NCBI RefSeq assembly: GCF_037023725.1
Contig: NZ_CP146077.1
Location: forward strand, 1,401,001-1,465,000
DNA length: 64,000 nt
Reading direction: 5' to 3'
From: Pseudomonas bubulae
GTDB taxonomy: Bacteria > Pseudomonadota > Gammaproteobacteria > Pseudomonadales > Pseudomonadaceae
Shown here: piece after piece, positions 10,683 to 18,855 of the stretch
How the letters are laid out: each line of letters starts with the position of its first letter
Position numbering within the stretch: the first letter of the stretch is position 1
Translations under genes and position numbers: made by a program
The notes under the pieces: model-generated
What the model was told of the DNA's origin: nothing
Seen by the model: only the letters and a program-made list of their open reading frames with translations
Databases searched by the model: none

Positions 10683-11024
10683 TCAAACGCGGGGCGGTCG
10701 CCACACCCTGGACGGGGTTTGTGCAGGCAAGGAATCACTAAAGAAGGAAAGTACTACGGGGCTAAACACGGCTACTGAAGGCTTGAAAGTCGAGACTTGC
10801 AATATGCCGCCTGCCTTGCATTCCTGTCCCGGTTTACATGGCTTTCCGTGCTCGGACAGGGTTTTCATATCGTTGCAGCAGTCCATGCCCATGTCGTCCA
10901 TTATCGTCATGCCCATCGTCTTCATGGGGCACGGTTCTATCGATGCCTGAACTCCCGCCATCCCGCTGAGGGGAAGCGCCAAGCTAATCACGAAGATGAT
11001 GCAAAACTGCACGTAGCGTTTCAT
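10683..11024 (-). CDS. Small secreted Met/Cys-rich protein at the head of the cus operon
   Basis: 113 aa. A clear signal peptide (KRYVQFCIIFVISLALPLSGMAG) is followed by a metal-ligand-rich segment with CPMKTMGM, DDMGMDCC and KPCKPGQECKAGG, then a short hydrophobic stretch and the C-terminus RVWRPPRV. The Cys and Met spacing suggests periplasmic binding of soft metals such as Cu(I) or Ag(I). It resembles the small DUF2946-like proteins often found in front of cusCBA in Pseudomonas, but I cannot confirm the family. It is the first gene of the operon and has a weak copy of the copper box about 50 bases upstream. Confidence 0.7.
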   Translation of the reverse strand: MKRYVQFCIIFVISLALPLSGMAGVQASIEPCPMKTMGMTIMDDMGMDCCNDMKTLSEHGKPCKPGQECKAGGILQVSTFKPSVAVFSPVVLSFFSDSLPAQTPSRVWRPPRV

Positions 11025-11073
11025 TCGCTGGAGTGTAGTCGCTTCAAATGGTCGTTACAAATCGACTCATGTC

Positions 11074-11089
11074 ATTAACACCCTGTCGC
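11074..11089 (-). promoter_or_regulatory. Weak CopR-like box upstream of the cus operon
   Basis: On the minus strand the site reads GCGACAGGGTGTTAAT. It keeps the GACAG and TAAT halves and spacing of the CTGACAGAAATGTAAT box found in front of the cop genes. It lies about 50 bases before the first gene of the operon and faces it. It is the least well matched of the set. Confidence 0.4.
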
Positions 11090-11515
11090 CAAGCTCCGAC
11101 ATATAGGTAATGAAGCCGACAAGGAATTAAGCCAACATTACGTTTAGAAAATAGACGCGGACGACGAGCTATCGATCCGCCTATATTTGAATTCATAGTG
11201 TTGATCTGAACTCAATCATGGATGAAATGGCTAGCCAACTGAGAAATCAAGCAGAAGCCGAGATGAAAAATTGGCGCGACAAAGACCTATCGGTCTACTA
11301 ACATCTGATTCCGGGAAGTTTGGGTACAAATAATACGCGTATTCGCAGTACTGCTATTTTCTAGAGTGTGGGTGCCTTGGGGGAGCACAGGTCGCGTCCA
11401 AATAAGTGCTTTTCAGTTGCCTCTCTCCAAAACCGAAATCTCTTCTTGAGGAAGATTGACCCGTTGACGATCTTTTGAGTAGTTGCCGCATCCTTTCACC
11501 CGCATGGAGAGTCAT
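11090..11515. other. Divergent intergenic region between the cus operon and czcD
   Basis: About 430 bases without a convincing gene. An open frame at 11218-11301 (ATG to TAA, 27 residues, starting MDEMASQLRNQAEAEMKNW) has no ribosome-binding site and may be the tail of a lost gene. The promoter of the CDF gene must lie in the right half. I see no MerR- or ArsR-type operator. Confidence 0.35.
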
Positions 11516-12427
11516 ATGAGCGCTGGTCATAGTCACGGTCAAGCTCGTGCAGGACACGAGAAAAAATTGTGGATCGCTCTGGCGTTAACGACAAGCTTCA
11601 TGATCGCGGAGGTCATTGGGGCTTTCGTGACAGGCAGCTTGGCGTTGTTATCCGATGCGGCTCACATGCTAACTGATTCCACTGCCTTGGCTATTTCATT
11701 GATAGCTATTCAAATTGCCAAACGCGCTGCGGATAAAAAACGGACATTCGGCTATGCACGATTTGAGATCCTCGCAGCTGCTTTTAACGCGATTTTGTTG
11801 TTTATGGTGGCGGTGTACATCTTGTATGAAGCTTATCAGCGGTTTAAAGCCCCGACAGAAATCCAATCGACAGGGATGCTGATCGTCGCAGTGATCGGAC
11901 TAGTTGTGAACCTTGTTTCAATGCGGTTGCTAATGTCTGCCAGTGCCGAAAGTCTTAACGTAAAAGGCGCGTACCTAGAAGTATGGAGCGACATGTTGGG
12001 CTCCATGGGCGTAATAGGGGCGGCATTGATCATTCGTTTTACCGGATTCACTTGGGTTGACTCGATCGTTGCCGCAGCTATCGGCCTGTGGGTGCTTCCC
12101 AGAACCTGGGTTTTGCTCAAAGAAAGCATGAACATCCTGTTGCAAGGGGTTCCGGATGGCATCGATATCGCTGAAGTGGAAGCGTGCATCAGGGCGGTTG
12201 AAGGCGTTGAGGATATCCATGACCTGCATATCTGGGCCCTGACCAGCGGCAAGAATGTCATGAGTGCTCACCTTGTAATCCTGCGTAGCTCCCGAACTGA
12301 GCAAGATATATTGGCTGAGGTGACTCGGCTGATGAGCGAGGTATTCCATATCAGCCATACGACTCTTCAATTGGAAAACTTACAGTTTCATGCAACGCTT
12401 GAAGAAAACGAAGGCATGCAGCACTAG
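11516..12427 (+). CDS. czcD: CDF-family Zn/Cd/Co exporter CzcD
   Basis: 303 aa from the ATG at 11516, preceded by GGAGAG; upstream in-frame ATG codons lack a better site. The protein opens with MSAGHSHGQ, then has six membrane helices. Metal ligands are LLSDAAHMLTDS in the second helix and YLEVWSDMLGS in the fifth, the form seen in the Cupriavidus-type CzcD. The cytoplasmic tail has the usual DLHIWALTSGK segment. It would export Zn, Cd or Co from the cytoplasm to the periplasm in exchange for protons and so feed the Czc RND pump. It stands alone on the plus strand between two divergently or convergently placed metal loci. Confidence 0.9.
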   Translation: MSAGHSHGQARAGHEKKLWIALALTTSFMIAEVIGAFVTGSLALLSDAAHMLTDSTALAISLIAIQIAKRAADKKRTFGYARFEILAAAFNAILLFMVAVYILYEAYQRFKAPTEIQSTGMLIVAVIGLVVNLVSMRLLMSASAESLNVKGAYLEVWSDMLGSMGVIGAALIIRFTGFTWVDSIVAAAIGLWVLPRTWVLLKESMNILLQGVPDGIDIAEVEACIRAVEGVEDIHDLHIWALTSGKNVMSAHLVILRSSRTEQDILAEVTRLMSEVFHISHTTLQLENLQFHATLEENEGMQH

Positions 12428-12569
12428 AGCGGGATCTTGCAAACATCTCATGTCGGAGTAGGGGCTGCTGCGATGTACTCAGAACTCAGCGGACATTAAA
12501 AAACCTGACCACAGGCGCATATCCAGTGGTGCAGGGAGGGTTGCACAGGTTTGTTGCGGGAATTTACCC

Positions 12570-13052
12570 TTAAACCTTTCTAGCCTGTTGCCAAGTGGTC
12601 TGTCCGTCGAGGTTTGGGAAGCTCAGCCTGAAAACGGTCATGCTGCCAGGCATGCTTTGAACATCCGCAGTTCCCTGGTGGAGGCTCATGATCGATCGAA
12701 CAATAGCTAAACCAAGACCAGTGCCACCCTCAGCACGCGAGCGACTTGTATCAATTCGATAAAAGCGGTCAAACAAGTGCAGCAGATGCTGAGGTTCGAT
12801 TCCTGCTCCAGGGTTGCCTACAAGTAGCGATACCTGTTTGGCATAGTTTTCAATAACAATTGAAATAGATTGTCCCGCAGGGCAATGGCGTATTGCGTTG
12901 GACAATAGATTGGATATTGCTCGCTGTATCATTAACCTGTCGCCAATGGTCTTGCCATTTCCGGTAACATTCAGGGTGATACGTTTCTCTTCCGCAGACA
13001 GTGAAAACAGATCGACCACCTTAAATGCTTCATCTTCTAAGGTCCTGAATTC
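12570..13052 (-). pseudogene. czcS: 3' half of an IS30-split sensor kinase (ATPase domain)
   Basis: The frame from the IS junction carries the ATP-binding half of a histidine kinase: N-box [14 protein letters not shown]1 VGNPGAGI, F-box LFDRFYRID and G2 EGGTGLGLAIVRS, ending in GQTTWQQARKV. Joined in frame to the 5' half at 14101-15069 it restores an uninterrupted protein of about 481 aa (…ITPEF-RTLEDE…). The IS end supplies a TTG at 13067 that could start a lone ATPase fragment, but without the histidine domain it could not be a functional sensor. Confidence 0.9.
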
Positions 13053-14013
13053 AACACATAAGTGCAACGCTCACCCCTGTATGCACTTCGTACGGCGTCT
13101 TCCAGCCCAAGCGCTTGCGCGGGCGTAGATTGATCCTCGCTACTGTCCGATTGACGGCTTCGACGGTCAGCTTGCTGAAGTCGCTGCCCTTGGGGAAATA
13201 CTGGCGGAGCAGACCGTTGGTGTTTTCATTGGTGCCACGTTGCCAGGATGAATAGGGGTCTGCAAAAAAGACCTGGCACTGGCTCCGTAGCGCGATGCGT
13301 TCATGCCCGGCAAACTCCCTTCCGTTATCCAGCGTCAGCGTGTGAGCGGCATGGCCCTGAAGCATCAGATTGATCGCCCGCGTTACCTGCCGGCGCGTTC
13401 TGCGCTTGACCGGATAGGCGCTCAGATAGCCGCTTTTGCGATCAACCAGGGTCACCAGGTTACCGCCCAGTCCATGTACCGTATCGCCCTCCCAGTCCCC
13501 CAGGCGCTCGCGGCTTTCGACCTCGGCTGGGCGTTCACTGATTGACACGCGATTACGCAGCTGCCCGCGCCGATCGTGGCTTCCATAGCGTTTCCGGTAG
13601 CGCTTTCGGCGATGTCGCAGATAGGTATAAAGCTCACCACCGGCGCGCTGTTCGGCGGCAATGAACCGATAAATCCACTCATGGCTGACCGCCCGGCTTG
13701 GCTGCTCCTGCTTCAACCGCTGGGCGATCTGCTCCGGACTCATGCCATGCTTGAGCCACACCGGGAGATGATGGCTGAGCCATGTCGCCGGCTTGCAAAA
13801 CTTGCGCGCACCCGCTCGACGAGCATCACTTTCATGGGCCGCAGAAACAGCCTTGTAGATATTCTGGGTGCTGTTGCGGCGAACCTCGCGACTGATCGTC
13901 GAGGGATGCACGCCGACCCGCTTTGCAATGCTCGCCTGGCTCTCTGCGGCGCTCAAGCCAGCCTCAATCTGGTAACGTTGTCCCTGAGTCAGCTGCCGGT
14001 AATGCGTAGTCAT
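13051..14013 (-). CDS. IS30-family transposase
   Basis: About 320 aa from the ATG at 14013 (MTTHYRQLTQGQRYQIEAGL); an upstream start would add 23 residues from the IS end. It has an N-terminal helix-turn-helix (SIAKRVGVHPSTISREVRRN) and a DDE catalytic domain with GDWEGDTV, TLDNGREFAGH and SSWQRGTNENTNGLLRQYFP, all IS30 hallmarks. The TGA stop uses bases of the flanking GAATTC if the element boundaries are as drawn. It looks intact. Confidence 0.92.
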   Translation of the reverse strand: MTTHYRQLTQGQRYQIEAGLSAAESQASIAKRVGVHPSTISREVRRNSTQNIYKAVSAAHESDARRAGARKFCKPATWLSHHLPVWLKHGMSPEQIAQRLKQEQPSRAVSHEWIYRFIAAEQRAGGELYTYLRHRRKRYRKRYGSHDRRGQLRNRVSISERPAEVESRERLGDWEGDTVHGLGGNLVTLVDRKSGYLSAYPVKRRTRRQVTRAINLMLQGHAAHTLTLDNGREFAGHERIALRSQCQVFFADPYSSWQRGTNENTNGLLRQYFPKGSDFSKLTVEAVNRTVARINLRPRKRLGWKTPYEVHTGVSVALMC

Positions 14014-14100
14014 CTGCGCTTGAATCCTTCGGTGTGAGAGCCTGGATTCTACCGGTGGCTGGCTCTCTGCCTCTCGTTTCAAGCGTTGCGCTTATTCTAT
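13053..14100 (-). mobile_element. IS30-family insertion sequence inside the czcS-like gene
   Basis: The element is about 1048 bases, flanked on both sides by GAATTC (13047-13052 and 14101-14106). Near the ends are imperfect inverted repeats, ATAAGTGCAACGCT on the left and ATAAGCGCAACGCT on the right read inwards. Removing the element and one GAATTC restores the kinase frame. Known IS30 elements favour palindromic targets, and GAATTC is a palindrome; the exact length of the target duplication is uncertain. Confidence 0.9.
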
Positions 14101-15069
14101 GAATTCAGGGGTGATTATTTCGAACGGGACAAGTGCCGCGGGATGGCTGACCTGAGCTAAGAAGAGCATATCCGAGACAATTCGCGTGACACGGCCCAAC
14201 TCCTCGGTGCATGACTCCAGCACAGCTTTGTATTCTTCTGCCGGACGCTCCCGAGAAAGGGTAACCTGGGCCTTGCCCATCAAATTGGTGATCGGGGATC
14301 GTAATTCATGGGCTAAGTCATCTGAAAATTGCGACAGCTGCTGAATACCGCTGTCGAGCCGGTGCAGCATGAAGTTGATGCCATGAGCCAACTCACTAAG
14401 CTCCTGAGGCATTTTAACAACAGAAAGTCGATGGTTGAGATCTTGAGCCGAGATCATGGCGGCGACCTTCCGGAACTCTCTCAGTGGAGAAAGTCCTTGT
14501 TGTACTACGGCCCAAGCACTTGCTCCGATGAGTATCAGTAAAAGCGGTAGTGCAATAACCGTCGACCTAAGGTACGCGCTGAGCAGCGCTTCATCGTTCG
14601 CACAATCCATCGACAGCAATACGGGAACACTTACACCATTCTTTAATGGGATGAGCTTGGATGCGGTAAGGAAGTGTCGACCTTCACCATCTGAATTGGT
14701 GGAATAGGAAACCTTGTCAACGGCAGCAGTCGCAGCTTTCAACTCAGTCCGCGGATCCGACAATCCAGGCCCAAATTTCAGTAAGGGCGCCCTGAGGTTT
14801 TTCAGGTCATAGATGGTCAGATTCAGATTGTCATGTCCCATGACTTGATCCAGTAACGAATGCGGTTTTGAATTTACGTCGGCCGTGTCATCGTATAGCG
14901 AGAGGCTATGTTCAACCTGCTCCATCTTATTGATCAGGCTGTTTTTTGCCAACTTATCCAGCTCATGCGTCAGCGCAAAAAAGGCCAAGACAGCCAAAAA
15001 CACTACCAACAACGCCCCTAAAATACTTACTGTCAAGCCTAGTCGCATTGACAGGCTGACCGGCTTCAT
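14101..15069 (-). pseudogene. czcS: 5' half of an IS30-split heavy-metal sensor histidine kinase
   Basis: About 323 codons of kinase sequence before an IS-derived stop (…ITPEF then IE-stop). It contains two membrane helices (about residues 12-34 and 165-190) around a periplasmic sensor loop, a HAMP region, and the phosphoacceptor H-box FSDDLAHELRSPITNLMGKA. The ATPase half lies beyond the IS at 12570-13052. The ATG overlaps the stop of the response regulator gene by four bases, the usual two-component arrangement. The family is that of CzcS/CopS/CusS heavy-metal sensors. The insertion falls between the dimerisation and catalytic domains, so signalling through this kinase should be lost. Confidence 0.9.
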
Positions 15070-15740
15070 ACACGCGCCTCTAATACGTAACCAACACCGC
15101 GAAGGGTGTGGATCAACTTGTTATCGAAGGGGTCATCTATTTTGGCCCTCAGCCTACGGATTGAAACCTCGACAACGTTAGTGTCGCAATCAAAATTCAT
15201 ATCCCAGACCAGTGAAATGATTTGGGTGCGAGAAAGCACTTCTCCAGTTTGGCGCATCAGCAAGTGCAGCAGCGCAAACTCCTTGGTTGTCAGATCTATG
15301 CGCTGCTCACCGCGAAAAGCACGATGACGTCCTTGGTCTAGTTCCAGGTCGGCTACTTTTAGTACCTGCGGGACAGGTATGTGCTCACTGCGACGCATCA
15401 GGGTTCGTACCCGTGCAAGTAACTCAGGAAATTCAAACGGTTTAACCAGATAATCATCGGCACCCAAATCTAGTCCGCGTATCTTGTCCGCTAGGCGCCC
15501 TCGGGCCGTCAACATCATGACCCGGGCATTACTGCTTTGTCGTAGACGTTCAAGAACACCCCAGCCATCAAGTTCGGGAAGATTAACGTCAAGTATCACC
15601 AAATCATAAACATGTTGGCGCGCCAGATGTAGTCCATCCGCGCCAGTTATCGCACGATCAACAATGTAGCCACTTTCAGTCAGTCCCTGATGTAAGTATT
15701 CGGCAGTTTTGAGCTCGTCCTCAACTACAAGGATTCGCAT
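15066..15740 (-). CDS. czcR: OmpR-family response regulator, CzcR/CopR-like
   Basis: 224 aa. The N-terminal receiver domain has the acidic pocket VVEDE, the phosphoacceptor in [12 protein letters not shown], and the switch lysine in [17 protein letters not shown]. The C-terminal winged helix has [22 protein letters not shown] and ends with [14 protein letters not shown]. It would activate the divergent czcCBA operon, and possibly czcD, in response to Zn/Cd/Co. Its kinase is split by an IS, so it is orphaned; it may be phosphorylated by the intact CopS-like kinase at 30.5-31.9 kb, small phosphodonors, or not at all. CopR rather than CzcR cannot be excluded from sequence alone. Confidence 0.85.
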   Translation of the reverse strand: MRILVVEDELKTAEYLHQGLTESGYIVDRAITGADGLHLARQHVYDLVILDVNLPELDGWGVLERLRQSSNARVMMLTARGRLADKIRGLDLGADDYLVKPFEFPELLARVRTLMRRSEHIPVPQVLKVADLELDQGRHRAFRGEQRIDLTTKEFALLHLLMRQTGEVLSRTQIISLVWDMNFDCDTNVVEVSIRRLRAKIDDPFDNKLIHTLRGVGYVLEARV

Positions 15741-16234
15741 GACATTTCACCTTCTTAATGACTAGAGTTAAAGGGGGCTCAGAAAAATAATAACCGTATT
15801 AGTGTGGTTTTCTGATTGGTGCTATCTTTTAATAGGATTTTCAATCCTCATATGGTTTGAATAACTTACGAGATGACAGCCCTCATTCTAAAGCCTGTAG
15901 CTGCTTCAGGGTCAAGCCAAAGCTGCGGTTTTGAGGCGCCAAAGCTAGGGTTGCGACAATCTGTCGCGGGAAATAATCCAGGGGCTATGTAGCACATCGT
16001 GTGCTCATATGAATACCCCAATTCGACAAGTGCGCTTCGGCAGATAATTGCTGAATTTTTGTTTCATCATATTGCTGCCTTAAGTTTTTTCTTTTTTAAC
16101 ACCTCCTATATTAGAGCAAAATCTACAGTAGTAGAGCTGGATAACATATTTGTAATTCTTCAGTCACCTTGTTGATAAGTGAAGAACTCTACAGTTACTA
16201 CGTTGAGAAAATTCGCTTTAAAGGAAATATAAAA
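15741..16234. promoter_or_regulatory. Divergent promoter region between czcR and czcC
   Basis: About 490 bases, A/T-rich, without a convincing gene. It must hold the promoters of czcRS (left) and czcCBA (right). I found no good copy of the CTGACANNNNNGTAAT box used at the cop genes, which agrees with a different regulator acting here. AAAGGAAA at 16220-16227 is the likely ribosome-binding site that sets the czcC start. Confidence 0.5.
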
Positions 16235-17515
16235 TTGCGTTGGCTTAGAAAGTTCATTACCCCCTTGCGTATCATAAAATCCATGTTGGTAATAGGCCTA
16301 AGTTGCACGCTTGCACTATCAGGCACGGCTTTTTCCGCTGGTTCGGCTTCACAGGCGCTGACAATGGATCAAGTTCTTCAAATGGCGTTTGCCAACAATC
16401 CTGACCTAGCGGCAGCACAGTGGGAAATTGGTATCACTCAGGGAGATCGGCAGCAGGCGAGCTTGATTCCCAATCCTGAGTTGTCTTGGGAGGCTGAGGA
16501 TACCCGGCGAAATTCGCGCACTACGACGGTGATGATCAATCAGCCGATCGAGCTTGGCGGTAAGCGAGGCGCTAGGATCGAAGTGGCAAGTCGAGCGCAA
16601 GATGCAGCCGAGATTGAATTGGAGCGCAAGCGTAATGCTCTACGTGCCGATGTCATTCAGGCGTTTTACAACACATCTACGGCTCAGCAAAGGTTGCTGT
16701 TATCACGTCAATCACTTGAGCTCGCACAGCGTGGCTTGCATGTAGCTCAAGGTCGCATCAGTAGTGGCAAGTCATCGCCTGTTGAAGGTACGCGAGCAGA
16801 AGTCCAGTTGTCGGAGGTACGCCTAGAGCTGAAACGGGCAGAGCGAGATGAGGCAAATGCCTATCAACAACTCGCTCGAGTCATGGGTGTGCCTTTGCCG
16901 GCGTTTGCGTCTGTAAGTGATTCAAGTCAGCCAATGCCAACTGTACCGGAACCTTCGCTGCTCCTTAATCGCATAGGTCAGACTGCGGAGTTACGGTTGG
17001 CAAAGCTGCAAATTGACCAGCGTGAAGCCTCACTTGGCTTGGAGAAAGCCCAGCGCATTCCTGACCTAACCGTAAGTTTAGGTAGCCAATACGATGAACG
17101 GGAGCGTGAGCGCGTGAATGTCGTAGGGCTGTCGATGCCCATCCCATTATTCAATCGTAACCAGGGCAATGTGTTGGCAGCCGCCCGCCGAACTGATCAG
17201 GCCCGCGACCTTCGCAATGCCAGCGAGTTACGCCTGCGCACAGAAATTCAGACCACTCTAGCTCAGTGGAATACAGCGAACACTGAAATCACGTCGTTCA
17301 ATCAAACCATCCTACCTGCCGCGCAAAGTGCTGTAGATACCGCTACCCGTGGTTTCGAAATGGGGAAATTCAACTTCCTAGATGTGCTAGATGCCCAGCG
17401 CACCTTAATCAGCGCACGCGGTCAGTACATCCAGGCCATTGCTGAGGCGACAGACGCCTGGGTGCGTATCGAGCGAATTTTCGGTGATGTCGACAAGCTC
17501 ACTCATACCCCTTGA
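16235..17515 (+). CDS. czcC: Outer-membrane channel CzcC of the Czc efflux system
   Basis: About 426 aa from the TTG at 16235, chosen for the AAAGGAAA about eight bases upstream; a TTG at 16169 (448 aa) and an ATG at 16283 are alternatives. The signal peptide is MLVIGLSCTLALSGTAFSAG. Two outer-membrane efflux repeats follow, with motifs such as LTMDQVLQMAFANNPDLAAAQ and NQPIELGGKRGARIEVA. It would form the outer-membrane exit duct for Zn, Cd and Co. It is the first gene of czcCBA, about 90 bases before czcB. Confidence 0.9.
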   Translation: MRWLRKFITPLRIIKSMLVIGLSCTLALSGTAFSAGSASQALTMDQVLQMAFANNPDLAAAQWEIGITQGDRQQASLIPNPELSWEAEDTRRNSRTTTVMINQPIELGGKRGARIEVASRAQDAAEIELERKRNALRADVIQAFYNTSTAQQRLLLSRQSLELAQRGLHVAQGRISSGKSSPVEGTRAEVQLSEVRLELKRAERDEANAYQQLARVMGVPLPAFASVSDSSQPMPTVPEPSLLLNRIGQTAELRLAKLQIDQREASLGLEKAQRIPDLTVSLGSQYDERERERVNVVGLSMPIPLFNRNQGNVLAAARRTDQARDLRNASELRLRTEIQTTLAQWNTANTEITSFNQTILPAAQSAVDTATRGFEMGKFNFLDVLDAQRTLISARGQYIQAIAEATDAWVRIERIFGDVDKLTHTP

Positions 17516-17602
17516 ATTTCATATAACACTTTTTTAACCGCTACTCAGCATCGCAGTGCCACGGTAATCCGTGACTGCCCACTGAGCTGCGTAGGGAGTC
17601 CC

Positions 17603-18829
17603 ATGGATAAAAAACAAATCCTTGTCACCGCACTGACCCTCACGGTGGGCATATGTGTTGGTTCGCTCTGGATGGGTAGCACGTCAACAGCGTCCACCGG
17701 CGTACAGACGCAAGAAGAACAGGGCCACGATGCTGATCACAGCAACGAGGGTGCGGCCAAGGAGTCAGTTGATGGCGGGCATGCAGAAGGGGAAGCAGAA
17801 GAAGGTCACCTGACTCTGAGCGACGATCAGATCAGATCTGCCGGCATTCAGTTAATCGAAGCTAAGGAACAGAGCATCAGCCTCTCATTGCCGTTTCCTG
17901 GAGAAGTCCGTTTCGATGAAGACCGTACTGCGCATGTGGTACCCCGGGTTCCTGGTGTCGTCGAGTCGGTACATGTCAATCTTGGCCAAACAGTGAAAAA
18001 AGGTCAGCTACTAGCCGTGATTGCCAGTCAACAAATTTCTGATCAGCGCAGTGAGCAAGCCGCAGCGCAACGTCGTCTAGAGTTGGCGCGCACTACCTAC
18101 GAGCGTGAACGCCAGTTATGGCAGGACAAAATCTCTGCCGAACAGGATTTCCTTCAAGCCCGTCAGGCTCTGCAAGAGGCCGAAATCGCTGTCAGTAATG
18201 CCCGACAAAAAATCAGCGTACTTAGTGGCAGCTCGGTGACCAGTGGTGGCAACCGGTATGAGCTGCGTGCACCGTTCGATGGCGTTGTGGTCGAAAAGCA
18301 CTTGGGCCTTGGTGAGGTTGTCAGTGAAACCAGCAATGCGTTCACACTCTCGGACTTGTCGCATGTTTGGGTGACTTTTGGCGTTTCCCCTAAGGATTTG
18401 AGCAAAGTCCTGGTGGGCAAGTCTGTCACGGTTAGTGCCGCTGAGTTGAATGCGGAAGTTACGGGTGCCGTGGCCTACGTTGGGAGTTTACTGGGTGAGC
18501 AGACTCGTACCGCCACTGTCCGTGTGTCCATAGCGAATCCGCAAGGAGCTTGGCGTCCCGGGCTGTTCGTAACCGTACTGGTTGATACCGATACCCGGCT
18601 GGCGAAAGTCGCAGTACCAGAAGCAGCAATCCAGACGGTCGAGGATAGGCCAACAGTTTTCGTGCGAACTGATGACGGGTTTAAGGCGCAAGCAGTAGTA
18701 ATAGGTAGTCGTGCAGCAGGTCTGGCTGAGATCACAGAGGGCCTGGAGCCCGGAGCTCAAGTCGCTGCTGCCGGCAGCTTCATTCTGAAATCAGAACTGG
18801 GTAAAGCCTCGGCTGAACACGCCCACTGA
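17603..18829 (+). CDS. czcB: Periplasmic adaptor CzcB
   Basis: 408 aa. An N-terminal membrane anchor is followed by a His/Asp/Glu-rich stretch (GHDADHSNEGAAK, GGHAEGEAEEGH), probably a metal-binding tail. Lipoyl-like halves (VVPRVPGVVESVHVNLGQ and YELRAPFDGVVVEKHLGLGE) flank a coiled-coil hairpin (about residues 145-205), and a beta-barrel domain follows. It would join CzcA to CzcC. AGGGAGTCCC precedes the ATG. It lies 26 bases before czcA. Confidence 0.93.
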   Translation: MDKKQILVTALTLTVGICVGSLWMGSTSTASTGVQTQEEQGHDADHSNEGAAKESVDGGHAEGEAEEGHLTLSDDQIRSAGIQLIEAKEQSISLSLPFPGEVRFDEDRTAHVVPRVPGVVESVHVNLGQTVKKGQLLAVIASQQISDQRSEQAAAQRRLELARTTYERERQLWQDKISAEQDFLQARQALQEAEIAVSNARQKISVLSGSSVTSGGNRYELRAPFDGVVVEKHLGLGEVVSETSNAFTLSDLSHVWVTFGVSPKDLSKVLVGKSVTVSAAELNAEVTGAVAYVGSLLGEQTRTATVRVSIANPQGAWRPGLFVTVLVDTDTRLAKVAVPEAAIQTVEDRPTVFVRTDDGFKAQAVVIGSRAAGLAEITEGLEPGAQVAAAGSFILKSELGKASAEHAH

Positions 18830-18855
18830 TCCGCCACTTCCACGAGAAGGTTCTC

